The notes under the pieces were generated by a model. It had not been told where the DNA came from. It was given only the letters and a program-made list of their open reading frames with translations, and searched no databases. From assembly GCF_020618775.1 (NCBI RefSeq), contig NZ_JAESVB010000010.1:1-64000 (forward strand): DNA of 64,000 nt, read 5' to 3'. Positions 1 to 9,210 of this stretch are shown here, piece after piece. Each line of letters begins with the position of its first letter. The stretch's first letter is position 1. The position numbers and the translations under genes were made by a program. This DNA comes from Acidisoma silvae (GTDB lineage Bacteria; Pseudomonadota; Alphaproteobacteria; Acetobacterales; Acetobacteraceae).

Positions 1-262
1 CGGTAGCACGCTTCAGGGTATCGCGTTCCTGGCGAAGAATTTCATTCTCTCGCCGAAGCCGCTTTAGCTCGGCGGCGGCATCCTCACCCGGTGGTCGCCG
101 CTCCGGCTCATCCATCTCCCGGTCCCGGCGGCGGGACAACCAGCGCGTCAGCGTCGACAAGCCGATGCCAAGATCATTCGCTATCTCCCGCCGCGTCCGG
201 CCGCTCGTCTGGACCAGACGAACCGCCTCGTCTTCAAACTCCTGCGTAAATCGTTGCGCCAT
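1..262 (-). CDS. IS3-family transposase OrfA (partial)
   Basis: The frame begins with ATG at 262 and stays open for 87 codons to the window edge. The N-terminal part reads MAQRFTQEFEDEAVRLV, the usual opening of IS3/IS911 OrfA proteins. It is followed by a helix-turn-helix (RREIANDLGIGLSTLTRWL, about residues 25-43) and the start of a leucine-zipper segment (ELKRLRRENEILRQERDTL). In this family OrfA binds the element ends, and the OrfAB frameshift product is the DDE transposase. OrfB is not visible here. Confidence is high for the family and nil for the exact IS name. Confidence 0.85.
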   Translation of the reverse strand, partial: MAQRFTQEFEDEAVRLVQTSGRTRREIANDLGIGLSTLTRWLSRRRDREMDEPERRPPGEDAAAELKRLRRENEILRQERDTLKRAT

Positions 263-311
263 GCCTGGATAACTCCTCTATGCCAGTAGGAGCCCTCCAC
301 TTTTCTGAAGC
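1..311 (-). mobile_element. End of an IS3-family insertion sequence, rest lies left of the window
   Basis: The orfA reading frame of an IS3-type element starts at 262 and runs off the left edge. About 50 bases separate its start codon from a point near 300-315 where the frame of a VirD4-type coupling protein begins abruptly without its N-terminus. The element therefore appears to have inserted into, or recombined with, that gene. I could not identify the exact terminal inverted repeat or a target duplication because the other end is outside the window, so the right boundary is approximate. Confidence 0.6.
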
Positions 312-1457
312 AAGTCCAAGGCCGGTCAGGACGTGTTTGTAATCGACCCCTTCGGTGTCACGGGCGCGCCAAGCCACAGCATGAACTGGCTCGATGCGCT
401 CGACCCCGAGGATCCGGATGTCGTCGCCTTGGCCGGTGCCATGGCCGAGATGCTGGTGGTCTCCACCGGCCGGGAGACCGATCCGCATTGGACAGAAACG
501 GCGCGCGAGCTGCTCCGCGGCTTGTTGATCTATGTCGCCGGTTTGCCGCCTGACCAGCGCTCCATGAGCGAGCTCCGCGCCATCCTCACCGGTTCCGAGG
601 ATGAATGGGCAGAGGTGCATGCCGATATGCTGGCCGACCCGCTCCGCGGCCACCGGATCGTCGCCCGCAGCGCGACCGCCCATCTCAACCGCCCCGAGAA
701 AGAACGTGGCTCCGTTCTCTCCACCCTCGTCCGTCACACAACCTGGCTGGACGATCCCCGCCTCGCCCGCGCCTTCAACCGCAGCGACTTCGATCTCCGC
801 GACCTCAAGCGGCGGCGCATGACGGTCTATCTTGCCCTGCCCCCGGATCGCTTGCGCGCCTGCCTCGGTTTCGTGCGCGGCTTCATCGGTCTGGCCATCG
901 ACGCCATGACGGTAACCCAGGGGCGCCCGGCTCAGGGCAAACCAGCGGCGAGGGTCGCCTTCTTCCTGGACGAATTCGGTCAGCTCGGCCGCATGGATAG
1001 CCTCGCCGATAACATCACCATGCTCCGCGGCTACGGGGCGCAATTCTGGCTCTTCGTGCAGGATCTCTCCCAGCTCAAGGCCGTTTATCCGCGCTGGCAG
1101 AGCTTCCTGGCCAATACCACCCAGCAGTTCTTCGGAACGGCCGATTACGACACCGCCAAATACCTCAGCGATGCCCTGGGACAGTTCACCATTCGCTACC
1201 GGACCAGCAGCCAGTCCTCTCAGACCGGTTTCAGCACGCGGCCCGGCGGTGGGTCGGCGGGCTCCGGCGAGCACCTCCAAGGTCGGTCTCTGATGACCCC
1301 GGATGAGGTCATGCGGCTCGGACCCACCCGGCCGATCGTCATGATCTCCGGGGAAGCACCCTATCTCCTCGATCGGCTCAACTACCTGTCCGACGGGCCC
1401 TATGCCGGCCGCTTCGACCCAAACCCCATGCACCAGGCTGAGGAAGCCGCTCAATGA
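312..1457 (+). pseudogene. VirD4/TraG-type conjugative coupling protein, N-terminus lost at the IS junction
   Basis: The frame encodes the C-terminal two thirds of a type IV secretion coupling ATPase. The translation opens in mid-domain (GQDVFVIDPFG), and the upstream membrane segments and Walker A loop are absent. A Walker B region is present (FFLDEFGQLGRM), followed by the conserved stretch NTTQQFFGTADYDTAKYLSDAL and a C-terminal section ending in LGPTRPIVMISGEAPYLLDRL. Intact homologues are about 550-700 residues; about 380 remain. A GTG at 333 could in principle start translation, but the product could not hydrolyse ATP. Open frame after the break suggests a recent event. It indicates the replicon once carried, or still carries elsewhere, a mobilisation system. 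Confidence 0.8.
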
Positions 1458-1562
1458 CGGTGCTGTTTGTTGTTCCCGTTCCGCTCGGCGCTTCTACAGC
1501 TCCGACCGATAGAAAAAAGCGGATGGCTTGTAAGAAAATAATCCTGGAAAGAAATAAATAAT

Positions 1563-1778
1563 GGAAGTGGGCGGAGTAATCGTCGACGTTTCCTGGATGG
1601 ACAACTTTTTGGCGCGCTGACCTACCCAGGCATTTTGAGCGCTGATCCCCAATATTATCTGGACAAAGCCAAGGAGGATGATTTTCTGCCCAGCACCGAC
1701 ATCCCGTGGGAAAAACTCAAATTTCAGATCCGCAGGCAGACTGGTCCGGCCACTTGGGAATATCCGGAACTCCGCTAA
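1563..1778 (+). pseudogene. Possible gene remnant within a 518-base gap (1458-1975)
   Basis: A 72-codon open stretch ends at TAA 1776-1778 and reads as plausible protein: RRFLDGQLFGALTYPGIL, then ADPQYYLDKAKEDDFLP, then EKLKFQIRRQTGPATWEYPE. It has no ATG, GTG or TTG start that fits, and in the next frame an ATG at 1561 runs into a stop after 20 codons. I read it as the C-terminal piece of a decayed gene, perhaps beheaded in the same rearrangement that damaged the coupling protein. I do not recognise the family. The rest of the gap shows no gene or convincing signal. Confidence 0.3.
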
Positions 1779-1975
1779 GCATCGGCTGAGCGCGTATGTT
1801 CCCGGGGTTGCGCCTGGGTGGTAACCCTGAGCCTTCCGATAGTCCGGCCCTGCCTGGCTTACGGTGTCCGTTGAAGCTCATCGTGGCCCACCCCGGCACG
1901 AAGCCAATCAACGCTGGCGCTGCGGCACGGCGCGCTTGAGCGTCCTCAGTCTGTTGGTCTGGCTCCTCCTCTTCA

Positions 1976-2914
1976 TCAGGCGCTGAAACGAGCCGTTTTG
2001 ATCAGGGTATCCCGCAGGGCCGCGACGGCCTGAGACACAATGCGACCCTTTTCGGTCAGCACGGAGAAGACCGTCACAAGTCGCAATGCGTCAGAACCGG
2101 GAACGATGACGAAGGGCCGGCGCGTGCGTGTGCCGGTGACATAGTGATCGGGCATGAAGCCGACGCAGCGCCCCGTATTCAGCAGCGTCGCCACCGCCTC
2201 CAGCCCGCTCGCCTCCACGGTCCAAGCCGCCGCGATATGCCTGGAACTCAGGGCTGGCCCGACATTGCGGAAACGCCGCAGCACTACGCCGTAGCCACGC
2301 CCGGATAATTGTGCCAATTGCGGCGGCGTCTCATCCGCACGCGGACAGCAATAGAGGTTGGCGGTTTCCGTAAAGATCGGCGTCGATGCCAGCGCCGGCC
2401 CGCTATGGTCGGCGGAGACGATGCCGAGATGCAATTCGCGGCTTTCCAAAGCGGCTGCCAGCTGATCAGGCGGGTGAATACTGACGGAAAGCCGAACAGC
2501 CGGCGCCATCTGCATGAAAACCTCGATAGCATCCGAGATTTTCGCATCCTCATTGGTCAGGCAGCTATCAGTAATGCCAAGCCGCACCTCGCCCTGAAAA
2601 TCCCGGTACGCGCCGTTGATGCGCGCGCGCGCCGTATCCAGCGCATCCTCGATTCCGCAAATGGCGGCATAGACCTCTTGCCCGTAGGGCGTGAGCGAAA
2701 AGCCTTTGGGACCGCGAATACACAGCGTGCCGTCCAGCCGCTGCTCCAAGGCGCTGACCGCCCGGCTGAGCGCGGTCTTCTCCAGATCGAAGCGCTCCAC
2801 CGCCGCGGTGATGCCGCCCGCATCCGCAATCTGGCGAAACAGCCTCATATCGCGAATATCGCCGGCCGCCAGCCCACCGATCTGTCGCCCTGACCCTAGC
2901 AGCAACCGACCCAT
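1976..2914 (-). CDS. LysR-family transcriptional regulator
   Basis: The 312-residue protein has a LysR winged helix-turn-helix near its N-terminus (about residues 22-80: DMRLFRQIADAGGITAAVERF, then ALSRAVSALEQRLDGTLCIR). A periplasmic-binding-protein-like effector domain follows from about residue 105. It is transcribed away from the ureohydrolase/monooxygenase pair starting at 3018, the standard arrangement for a LysR protein controlling its divergent neighbours. The shared 103-base gap holds a candidate LysR box. The first 20 residues before the HTH are longer than usual, so an internal start is possible. The effector is unknown. Confidence 0.85.
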   Translation of the reverse strand: MGRLLLGSGRQIGGLAAGDIRDMRLFRQIADAGGITAAVERFDLEKTALSRAVSALEQRLDGTLCIRGPKGFSLTPYGQEVYAAICGIEDALDTARARINGAYRDFQGEVRLGITDSCLTNEDAKISDAIEVFMQMAPAVRLSVSIHPPDQLAAALESRELHLGIVSADHSGPALASTPIFTETANLYCCPRADETPPQLAQLSGRGYGVVLRRFRNVGPALSSRHIAAAWTVEASGLEAVATLLNTGRCVGFMPDHYVTGTRTRRPFVIVPGSDALRLVTVFSVLTEKGRIVSQAVAALRDTLIKTARFSA

Positions 2915-2942
2915 TGCTTAACCTTTATGAGACATTTCAGTC

Positions 2943-2961
2943 GGTTGCGAAAAATGCAACC
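2943..2961. promoter_or_regulatory. Inverted repeat, probable LysR box
   Basis: GGTTGC and GCAACC form perfect 6-base arms around a 7-base AT-rich spacer. The dyad contains the T-N11-A arrangement typical of LysR sites and sits between the divergent LysR gene (start 2914) and the ureohydrolase gene (start 3018). Binding by that LysR protein is inferred from position only. Confidence 0.45.
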
Positions 2962-3017
2962 TGATTGCCATCTTCGTCGTTTTCGCACCTGCACAAAAGA
3001 GGAATTCTGAGGATCGA

Positions 3018-4070
3018 ATGCTCGATCCTTCCAAAGCCTCAGGACCGCATGCCTCTTTCATATCTGCCGGCCGGACAATCCCGATGATGAGCGTCAACCG
3101 GGCCTTTACCGGAATACCCAGCTTCCTGCGCGCGCGCATTGCGGCCACCGTCGCTGACTATGCCGGCGCGCGCATCGGCATACTGGGCGTGCCTTTCGAT
3201 GAAGGGTCACCCTTCCTGCCCGGCTCCCGCATGGGGCCCCGCGCCATTCGCGAACATTCGCTGCGGTTTTCCACCACCCAACCTCTCTACGATCCTGATC
3301 GGGATAAAGACTATCTGGCGGAAGAACTGCGGCGCGGCCTGATCGTTGATTGCGGCGATGTCGATATCCGGCCGGCCAATCCTGCGCGCAGCTTTGCAAT
3401 CATCACCGCCCGCGTGCGGGAAATGCTGGAGGCCGGCCTTTTCCCGGTCATATTGGGCGGCGATCATTCCATCACCTATCCGGTCTTCGAAGCCTTCGAC
3501 ACACCGATGCATGTCATCCAGTTTGATGCGCATCAGGACTATACCGAGATTACCGAGGATCTGAACCGCACCAACGGGCAAGCCTTCCGCCATATCACAG
3601 GCATGACAACCTGCCTGTCTCTAACCCAGATCGGCATTCGCGGCCTGCGCACCAATCGCGCGCTGGTGCAGGAGATGCGCGCGAACGGGAATCGCGTCAT
3701 CTGCATGACGGAAGCGCGCAACCTGGGCCCGCAGGGCATCGCCGCGTGTCTGCCGGCAGGATCCGACGTTTATGTCAGCATCGACGTCGACGCGCTTGAT
3801 ATGTCCCTTGTGCCCGGCTGCGTCTCGGGCGAGCCCGACGGTCTCACCTTTACCTATCTGATGGACAGCCTGCGGGCAATTGCCGAGCGGCACCGCATTC
3901 GCGGCTTCGATTTCGTTGAGGTCAATCCGCCGCTTGATATCGGCACCAGCGCCACCGCCTATCTGGGCGCGCTGATCGTCACCGGTTTTCTCGGTTTCAT
4001 TTCCAACCAAGCCTGGTGGGCGGCGATGCGCGACCGGGCTGACACACATCTGACGACGGAGCGTTTATAA
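3018..4070 (+). CDS. Agmatinase/arginase-family ureohydrolase
   Basis: The 350-residue protein belongs to the binuclear manganese ureohydrolases (arginase, agmatinase, formiminoglutamase, guanidinobutyrase and related enzymes), which hydrolyse guanidino or formimino C-N bonds. All three metal motifs are visible: GGDHS (about 148-152), DAHQD (about 170-174) and SIDVDALD (about 254-261). The usual PGTGTPEPGG loop reads PGCVSGEPDG, so the substrate pocket differs from classical agmatinase. ATG at 3018 follows a GAGG at good spacing, although MMSVNRAF (from about 3084) is an alternative start. The gene ends exactly where the monooxygenase begins, implying co-transcription. Substrate cannot be told from sequence. 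Confidence 0.88.
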   Translation: MLDPSKASGPHASFISAGRTIPMMSVNRAFTGIPSFLRARIAATVADYAGARIGILGVPFDEGSPFLPGSRMGPRAIREHSLRFSTTQPLYDPDRDKDYLAEELRRGLIVDCGDVDIRPANPARSFAIITARVREMLEAGLFPVILGGDHSITYPVFEAFDTPMHVIQFDAHQDYTEITEDLNRTNGQAFRHITGMTTCLSLTQIGIRGLRTNRALVQEMRANGNRVICMTEARNLGPQGIAACLPAGSDVYVSIDVDALDMSLVPGCVSGEPDGLTFTYLMDSLRAIAERHRIRGFDFVEVNPPLDIGTSATAYLGALIVTGFLGFISNQAWWAAMRDRADTHLTTERL

Positions 4071-5384
4071 GTGGCCGCTGACAAGTTTCATCTCGCCTGG
4101 TTTCTGCAAGGATCGAGCATCCAGGCCTGGAATCAGGCCTGGACCGGCAATATCAGCGAAGAATGGATGTCCGCTGAAATGTTCCTCGATCTGGTGCGCT
4201 CGATCGACCGCGCCGCCTTCGATTACATTCTCATCGAGGATTCGATCTATATCGGTCAGAACTGGGAAAATCGCCGCGACATGTTCTTGAAAAACGGCAT
4301 GTCTGTGCCGCGCCAGGAACCATCCGTCATCGCGTCCCTGATGCTGGCAGCCACGAAAAGCCTGGGCGTTGTGCCCACATTGTCGACTTTCGCCTATCAC
4401 CCCTATCTGACCGCGCGCACCGTCGGCACATTGGACCAAATTTCCGGCGGCCGAGCGGGCTGGAATATGGTCACCGGCAGTTCCGACTATGGCGCGATGA
4501 ATTTCGGCATGGACCGCCTGCCGGATCATGATCTGCGCTATGATATGGCGGCCGAATATATCGATATCGTCACGCAGCTTTGGGATTCCTGGAAGCCTGG
4601 CGCCATCGTCGCCGACCGCAAATCAGGCGTTCTGATCGACCCGGAGAAGGTCCATACGATCGACTACAAGGGCGAGTTCTACGGCAGCCGGGGTCCGCTC
4701 AATTCCGGTCCCTGCCCGCAAGGCCGTCCCGTCATCGCGCAGGCCGGCGGTTCGGCCAAGGGCCGCGCGACGGCCGCCAAATATGCCGACACCATCGTCG
4801 CTCATCCCAAGGGTATTGAAGCGATGAAGGAATACCGACGGGAAGTTCATGACCATATGCGCTCTGTCGGGCGTGACCCGTCCAGCTGCAAGATCCTCTA
4901 CATGATCTACCCGGTGCTGGGCCGCACGGATGAAGAGGCCAAGGCCCGCAAGGCCGATCGCATGGCGGGCGCCGCGCAGAATGTCGACCGCCTGCTGGCA
5001 CAATTCGGCTGGTCCACCAATATTGACTTTTCCGGCCACGACTGGGATGCGCCGGTCAGCGAACTTTCCACCAATGGGCACCAGTCGTCGCTCTCCGGCT
5101 TCCTGCGTCGGGCCGGCAAGAAGACGCTGCGAGAGGCCATTATTGATTTCACCGATGCCGGGGCCTGTTTCGATCTTGTCGGCTCACCCGAGACGGTGGC
5201 ATCGCAGATGGAAGAAGTCATGCAGGAAGTGGGCGGCGACGGCTACCTGATCGCGCTTCCCGATGTCAGCCGCAAGAGCGTCGCGGAAGTGACGGACGGG
5301 CTGGTGCCGGTACTGCAGCAGCGTGGCCTTGTGCGCACGACCTACGAGCACAAGCAGTTCCGCGATAATCTTTTGGCGTTCTAG
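4071..5384 (+). CDS. Bacterial luciferase-like flavin monooxygenase (NtaA/SnaA/DszA group)
   Basis: The 437-residue protein begins with GTG directly after the preceding stop codon. It shows the hallmarks of two-component FMNH2-dependent monooxygenases of the NtaA/SnaA/DszA group: [17 protein letters not shown] early on, [23 protein letters not shown] (about residues 107-128), the [14 protein letters not shown] segment, and [13 protein letters not shown] (about 222-234). Characterised members cleave C-N or C-S bonds in chelators, sulfonates and heterocycles, using reduced flavin supplied by a separate reductase; none is obvious next door. Coupling to a ureohydrolase suggests oxidation and hydrolysis of a nitrogen-rich compound, but the substrate is unknown. 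Confidence 0.88.
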   Translation: MAADKFHLAWFLQGSSIQAWNQAWTGNISEEWMSAEMFLDLVRSIDRAAFDYILIEDSIYIGQNWENRRDMFLKNGMSVPRQEPSVIASLMLAATKSLGVVPTLSTFAYHPYLTARTVGTLDQISGGRAGWNMVTGSSDYGAMNFGMDRLPDHDLRYDMAAEYIDIVTQLWDSWKPGAIVADRKSGVLIDPEKVHTIDYKGEFYGSRGPLNSGPCPQGRPVIAQAGGSAKGRATAAKYADTIVAHPKGIEAMKEYRREVHDHMRSVGRDPSSCKILYMIYPVLGRTDEEAKARKADRMAGAAQNVDRLLAQFGWSTNIDFSGHDWDAPVSELSTNGHQSSLSGFLRRAGKKTLREAIIDFTDAGACFDLVGSPETVASQMEEVMQEVGGDGYLIALPDVSRKSVAEVTDGLVPVLQQRGLVRTTYEHKQFRDNLLAF

Positions 5385-5392
5385 CGAAGATC

Positions 5393-5425
5393 CTGGCCAC
5401 CCGCTGCACGGCAGCGGATGGCCAG
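5393..5425. terminator. Hairpin between convergent genes
   Basis: Arms CTGGCCACCCGCTGC and GCAGCGGATGGCCAG pair over 15 positions with one mismatch around a 3-base loop. The hairpin lies 9 bases after the monooxygenase stop and 8 bases before the end of the convergent ABC ATPase gene, so it probably stops transcription from both sides. There is no long T-run. Confidence 0.65.
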
Positions 5426-5432
5426 AAAGGTT

Positions 5433-6203
5433 TCAAGCCCTCAGGCTGCGCTGCAGAAATTCGCGGGCGCGGCTATGGGACGGGTTGGTGAAGAATGTCT
5501 CGGGCGATGTATCCTCCACGATACGGCCCGCATCCATGAAAAGGATGCGCGTGCCGACATCGCGCGCGAACTGCATCTCATGCGTGACCACCAGCATGGT
5601 CATGCCATCCTGCGCCAGACTGCGAATAACTTCCAGCACTTCACCGACAAGTTCGGGATCGAGCGCCGAGGTCGGTTCATCGAACAGCATCAAAGTCGGC
5701 TGCATCGCCATGGCGCGCGCGATCGCAACACGCTGCTGCTGGCCACCGGAGAGTTGCGATGGCCGCTTCGCGGCATGTGGTGACATGCGCACGCGCGCCA
5801 ATTCCTTGTCGGCGCGCGCCTTTGCCTCCGCGCTCTTCACGCCGAGCACACGCTTCAATCCGATTGCGACATTATCGACGGCGGACAGATGGCCGAACAG
5901 ATTGAAGCGCTGAAACACCATGCCGACACGCCGGCGCTTGCGCGCCGTGGTCACCGAACTATCGGGAACCAGCTTCCCGTTCCGCATCTCGCCCGCCATA
6001 TTGACGTTCTCGATCAGCACGGTGCCTTCGGACGGATGCTCGATCCGGTTGATACAGCGCAGAAGCGTCGATTTTCCGGCGCCGGATGGCCCCACGATCA
6101 TCACGATCTCGCCCGGCTGAACCGAGAGATCAATCCGGTCAAGAACCGGAACCTCCCCAAAGAATTTCGACAGGCCGCTGACCTGCAAGAGAGATTCGGT
6201 CAT
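5433..6203 (-). CDS. Polar amino-acid ABC transporter, ATP-binding subunit (GlnQ type)
   Basis: This 256-residue ABC ATPase carries a Walker A ([13 protein letters not shown]), Q-loop region ([18 protein letters not shown]), signature ([14 protein letters not shown]) and Walker B ([14 protein letters not shown]). The sequence is most like GlnQ/HisP/GltL subunits that energise uptake of polar amino acids. Its ATG at 6203 overlaps the permease stop by four bases. With the two upstream genes it forms a complete three-gene importer. Location beside imidazole/amino-acid catabolic genes makes it a candidate supplier of their substrate, which is inference. Confidence 0.93.
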   Translation of the reverse strand: MTESLLQVSGLSKFFGEVPVLDRIDLSVQPGEIVMIVGPSGAGKSTLLRCINRIEHPSEGTVLIENVNMAGEMRNGKLVPDSSVTTARKRRRVGMVFQRFNLFGHLSAVDNVAIGLKRVLGVKSAEAKARADKELARVRMSPHAAKRPSQLSGGQQQRVAIARAMAMQPTLMLFDEPTSALDPELVGEVLEVIRSLAQDGMTMLVVTHEMQFARDVGTRILFMDAGRIVEDTSPETFFTNPSHSRAREFLQRSLRA

Positions 6204-6850
6204 GCTAAACGCTTCTCGATATATTCGGAAAGCCAGGACAGTGCCGAGATGATGACGAGGTAGTAGACCGCGAGCGCGGCATAGAGCTCAAAAGGCGTGA
6301 AGGTCTGGGCGATGATGACCTGTGCCGAGCGCGTCAACTCGGCGATAGAGATCACCGAAAGCAAGGATGAGCTTTTGACCAGCGAGATCAGCTCATTGGT
6401 TAAAGGCGGTGTGATGCGGCGCAGAGACTGCGGCAGCAGGATGAACATGGTGGACTGGCGATTGGTCATACCGATCGCCAGCGCTGCCTCGGTCTGCCCT
6501 ACGTCTATAGATTGTAGACCGCCGCGCACGATTTCAGAGATGAACCCTGCCGAGTTGAACGCGAGCGCCACTACGCCGCTCCAGAAGGCAGAGAGTTCAA
6601 ATCCGATGCGCGGCAGCGCGAAATAGACCAGGAACACCTGCACCAGCGTGGGCGTCCCGCGCACGAAATAGACATAGGCGCGGATCGCCGCCCGCGCCGG
6701 CTTGAAGTCGGAAACGCTGATCAGGCCGAAAACCACCCCGACCAGCGTTGCCACAACCATGGCACAGAGCGAGATTTCGATCGTGACAAGCGCGCCCTGC
6801 AGCATATACGGGACGGCATACCAAATGACCGCCCAATCGAAACCGCGCAT
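6200..6850 (-). CDS. Polar amino-acid ABC transporter, permease subunit
   Basis: The 216-residue membrane protein is a HisM/GlnP-type permease. It has several hydrophobic segments (for example ALVTIEISLCAMVVATLVGV near residue 20) and the family landmark YVYFVRGTPTLVQVFLVYF. The cytoplasmic EAA-like loop reads QTEAALAIGMTNRQSTMFIL, where the ATPase docks. Only one permease gene is present, so the transporter probably works as a homodimeric channel. The gene is preceded by the binding-protein gene with a 9-base gap and overlaps the ATPase gene. Confidence 0.93.
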   Translation of the reverse strand: MRGFDWAVIWYAVPYMLQGALVTIEISLCAMVVATLVGVVFGLISVSDFKPARAAIRAYVYFVRGTPTLVQVFLVYFALPRIGFELSAFWSGVVALAFNSAGFISEIVRGGLQSIDVGQTEAALAIGMTNRQSTMFILLPQSLRRITPPLTNELISLVKSSSLLSVISIAELTRSAQVIIAQTFTPFELYAALAVYYLVIISALSWLSEYIEKRLA

Positions 6851-6859
6851 CGCCCTGGC

Positions 6860-7696
6860 CTATGGCAGAACGGCAGGAATGGTATTCGGTGTCACCATCG
6901 TGCCACCGAACCACTTGTCCTGGAGCTTGGCGAGGCTGCCATCCGCCTTCATGCCGGCAAGTGTCGTATTGGCCAGATCGCGCAGCGCCGTGTCGTCCTG
7001 GCGGAAAGCCATGCCGAAATAGGCTTTAACGGTGGACAGGCCCTCGACGATCTTGAACTGACCCGGCGCCGCCTTCATCACCACCATCAGGCTAGAGATG
7101 GAGTTCACGACGCCGTCGGTACGCTTATTGGCAAGATCCTGATAGGCTTCGGGATAGTGATCATATTGCTTGATGTCAGAGAAACCCGGTTTGCCATCGG
7201 TCTTAAGCGTCGCATCATAGGCTTGCGTCACCGTCGCGGCGGCGCTGCCAAGCTGTACGCCGATAGGCTTGCCGGCCAGATCGGCAGCCGAGGTAATGCT
7301 GCTGTCATCCGCGCGGGCCAGCACAACATTGCTTGCGTCAGCGTAGGGCATGGAGAAGGCCACCTTCTGCGCCCGCGCCGTTGTGATCGTCATGGCCGAG
7401 ATGATGCAATCGAACTTGCCCGCGTATAGAGCCGGAATGATGCCGGCCCAGGCGGTATCGACGAATTGCGGCTTCACGCCGATCTTGTCGCAGAGCGCGG
7501 TGGCGACATCGCAGTCATATCCGACGATCTTTCCGTTCTGAAAAGACTCGTAGGGCACATAGGCGGCTTCCATGCCGATGATGAGCGTGCCGCGCTTTTT
7601 GGCATCGGCCAGGGCATCTGCCCGCGCCATGCGCGTACCGGCCAAACCCGCCAGTGTCGCGGCGCCGGCACCCAGCAGTAATGAGCGTCTATCCAT
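6860..7696 (-). CDS. Polar amino-acid ABC transporter, periplasmic binding protein
   Basis: I place the start at 7696 (MDRRSLLLGAGAATLAGLAG), which gives a signal peptide and follows a GGAG ribosome site; a longer upstream frame would add 37 residues with no signal character. The mature part shows solute-binding family 3 features: GTLIIGMEAAYVPYESFQNGKIVGYDCDV, IIPALYAGKFDCIISAMTIT, FSMPYADASNVVLA and DLAGKPIGVQLGSAA. This family binds amino acids such as glutamine, histidine, cystine or arginine. Ligand here is unknown; proximity to the HutU/HAL-like cluster makes a histidine-related compound worth testing. Confidence 0.9.
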   Translation of the reverse strand: MDRRSLLLGAGAATLAGLAGTRMARADALADAKKRGTLIIGMEAAYVPYESFQNGKIVGYDCDVATALCDKIGVKPQFVDTAWAGIIPALYAGKFDCIISAMTITTARAQKVAFSMPYADASNVVLARADDSSITSAADLAGKPIGVQLGSAAATVTQAYDATLKTDGKPGFSDIKQYDHYPEAYQDLANKRTDGVVNSISSLMVVMKAAPGQFKIVEGLSTVKAYFGMAFRQDDTALRDLANTTLAGMKADGSLAKLQDKWFGGTMVTPNTIPAVLP

Positions 7697-7973
7697 CAGG
7701 CAGCTCCAAATCTTGAAAAGAATTGTCAGGGGGAAGAGCGGCAGGAAAGCGAAAAATTCTGCCTTATGGCTTAGCAAATCACATGCCATCACCAAGCCGC
7801 TCACCATCCATCCCGCTTGCCATGGTAAGGGTTAGAAACACGACCGGGTATCCGGTGCATCGCCCCGCGCAAACTGGTGCAAAAAACAGCAATTGCACCC
7901 AATTACGATTTTGAAACCTTTAGGCCAGCACGCAAATGTCGCTCTATCGGGCCGAAAGACAGACTGATGCCAT

Positions 7974-8008
7974 CATACCGCTGGGAGCTCAGTCACCCCA
8001 GCGGTATG
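7974..8008. terminator. Hairpin at the 3' end of the Old Yellow Enzyme gene
   Basis: CATACCGCTGGG and CCCAGCGGTATG are perfect 12-base arms around an 11-base loop that contains the stop codon of the leftward gene. It lies between that gene and the promoter region of the ABC importer, so termination of the leftward operon is its likely role. No T-run follows on the minus strand. Confidence 0.5.
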
Positions 8009-9188
8009 GCTCGCTTTGATCAATCTCATAGGGGATGGCCACAGCCGAACCCGGTGGATAGGCCTTAAACTGATCATCCCGGCGCTTCACCCGAAAGGCA
8101 TGATGCCGCGGCAGAAGCGAATAATAGTCATCAACGCCCAGGGCGCGCGCCGCACGAACCGCCCAATTGGGGTCAAGCATCGTCTCGGTCGCGACCGCGA
8201 TCAGGTCTGCCGAGCCTTCGGCCAGAATGCGCTCGGCCTGATGGCCGTCGCGAATGCCACCAACCGCCATGGTGGTGCAGCCCAATGCCTGCCGGATGCG
8301 CCGTGCGTAGCTGGTCTGAAATCCCGGCACACGCGGCACGGCGTCCAGGGTGGAAGAACCGCCGATTCCGCCTGAGGAACAGTCAATAACATCAACGCCG
8401 CGCGCCAGAAGTTCTCGGCCCAGTTGCAGGCTATCGCGCATGCCCCAGCTGCCGCCTTTCCCTTCCACCGCTGAGACACGGAAAAACAGCGGCTTGTCAT
8501 CAGGCCAAGCAGCGCGCACGGCCTCCACCACTTCCAGCGCGAAACGCATGCGCCCCGCCAGATCCCCGCCATAGCCGTCATCACGCCGGTTGCTGCCTTC
8601 AGATAGAAACTGGTGGATCAGATAGCCGTGCCCGCCGTGAATTTCGCAGATCTCGTAACCGGCTTCCGCCGCGCGTTTCGCGGCTTCCGCAAATGCCTGC
8701 ACCAGATCGCGGATATCGTCATGGTCCAAGACCCGAGGATTGGGTCCGCTCGCCCGCGGCGGCTCCGCGCTGACCGAGACCGGCGGCCAAGGGGCAAATC
8801 CTTGCGCGGCGTCGTTCTCCGTCAGGAGCGCGAAACCGTCCAGCGGTCCGCGCGTCGACGCGGATCGTCCGGTATGGCCGATCTGTACCGCCGGCACCGC
8901 ACCCAATGCCTTGATGAAATCGGTAATCCGTCTGTATTGCGGGATCAGCCGATCGTCATACATGCCCGCACAGCGATGGGTGGTACGGCCGTCGGCCGCC
9001 ACAACCGAATCCTCGCTAAAGACGATACCGGCACCCCCCATGGCGAAGCGGCCGAGATGCACCAGATGCCAGTCCGTCGGGCCGCCATCGACCGACAGAT
9101 ACTGGCACATGGGAGAGACAACCACACGATTGCGCACAGTCACGCCGCGCAGGCTGATGGGTGTGAAGAGCAGCGGCTGCGCGTTCAT
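7989..9188 (-). CDS. NADH:flavin oxidoreductase, Old Yellow Enzyme family (YqjM-like)
   Basis: The protein (399 residues from MNAQPLLFTP) is an FMN-dependent ene-reductase of the OYE/YqjM class. Motifs include the N-terminal LFTPISLRGVTVRNRVVVSPMCQY, QIGHTGRS, the catalytic-type pair in CEIHGGHGYLIHQFLS, SNRRDDGYGG, and a C-terminal flavin phosphate loop (TTMAVGGIRDG). The start at 9188 is chosen because a GGAG lies 6 bases upstream; the longer frame overlaps the CoA-transferase gene. Members reduce activated C=C bonds, and some relatives dehydrogenate amines. It is the last gene of the leftward operon beginning with the HutU homologue, so it may reduce an unsaturated intermediate there. Confidence 0.9.
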   Translation of the reverse strand: MNAQPLLFTPISLRGVTVRNRVVVSPMCQYLSVDGGPTDWHLVHLGRFAMGGAGIVFSEDSVVAADGRTTHRCAGMYDDRLIPQYRRITDFIKALGAVPAVQIGHTGRSASTRGPLDGFALLTENDAAQGFAPWPPVSVSAEPPRASGPNPRVLDHDDIRDLVQAFAEAAKRAAEAGYEICEIHGGHGYLIHQFLSEGSNRRDDGYGGDLAGRMRFALEVVEAVRAAWPDDKPLFFRVSAVEGKGGSWGMRDSLQLGRELLARGVDVIDCSSGGIGGSSTLDAVPRVPGFQTSYARRIRQALGCTTMAVGGIRDGHQAERILAEGSADLIAVATETMLDPNWAVRAARALGVDDYYSLLPRHHAFRVKRRDDQFKAYPPGSAVAIPYEIDQSEPYRWGD

Positions 9189-9210
9189 TATCATCTCCGT
9201 CCCTACGGTC

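Noticed and set aside
234-1454. 406-codon leftward frame opposite the coupling protein
   Set aside because: The plus strand gives a recognisable VirD4 sequence with Walker B; the opposite translation is Gly/Ala/Glu-rich without motifs, a typical high-GC shadow.
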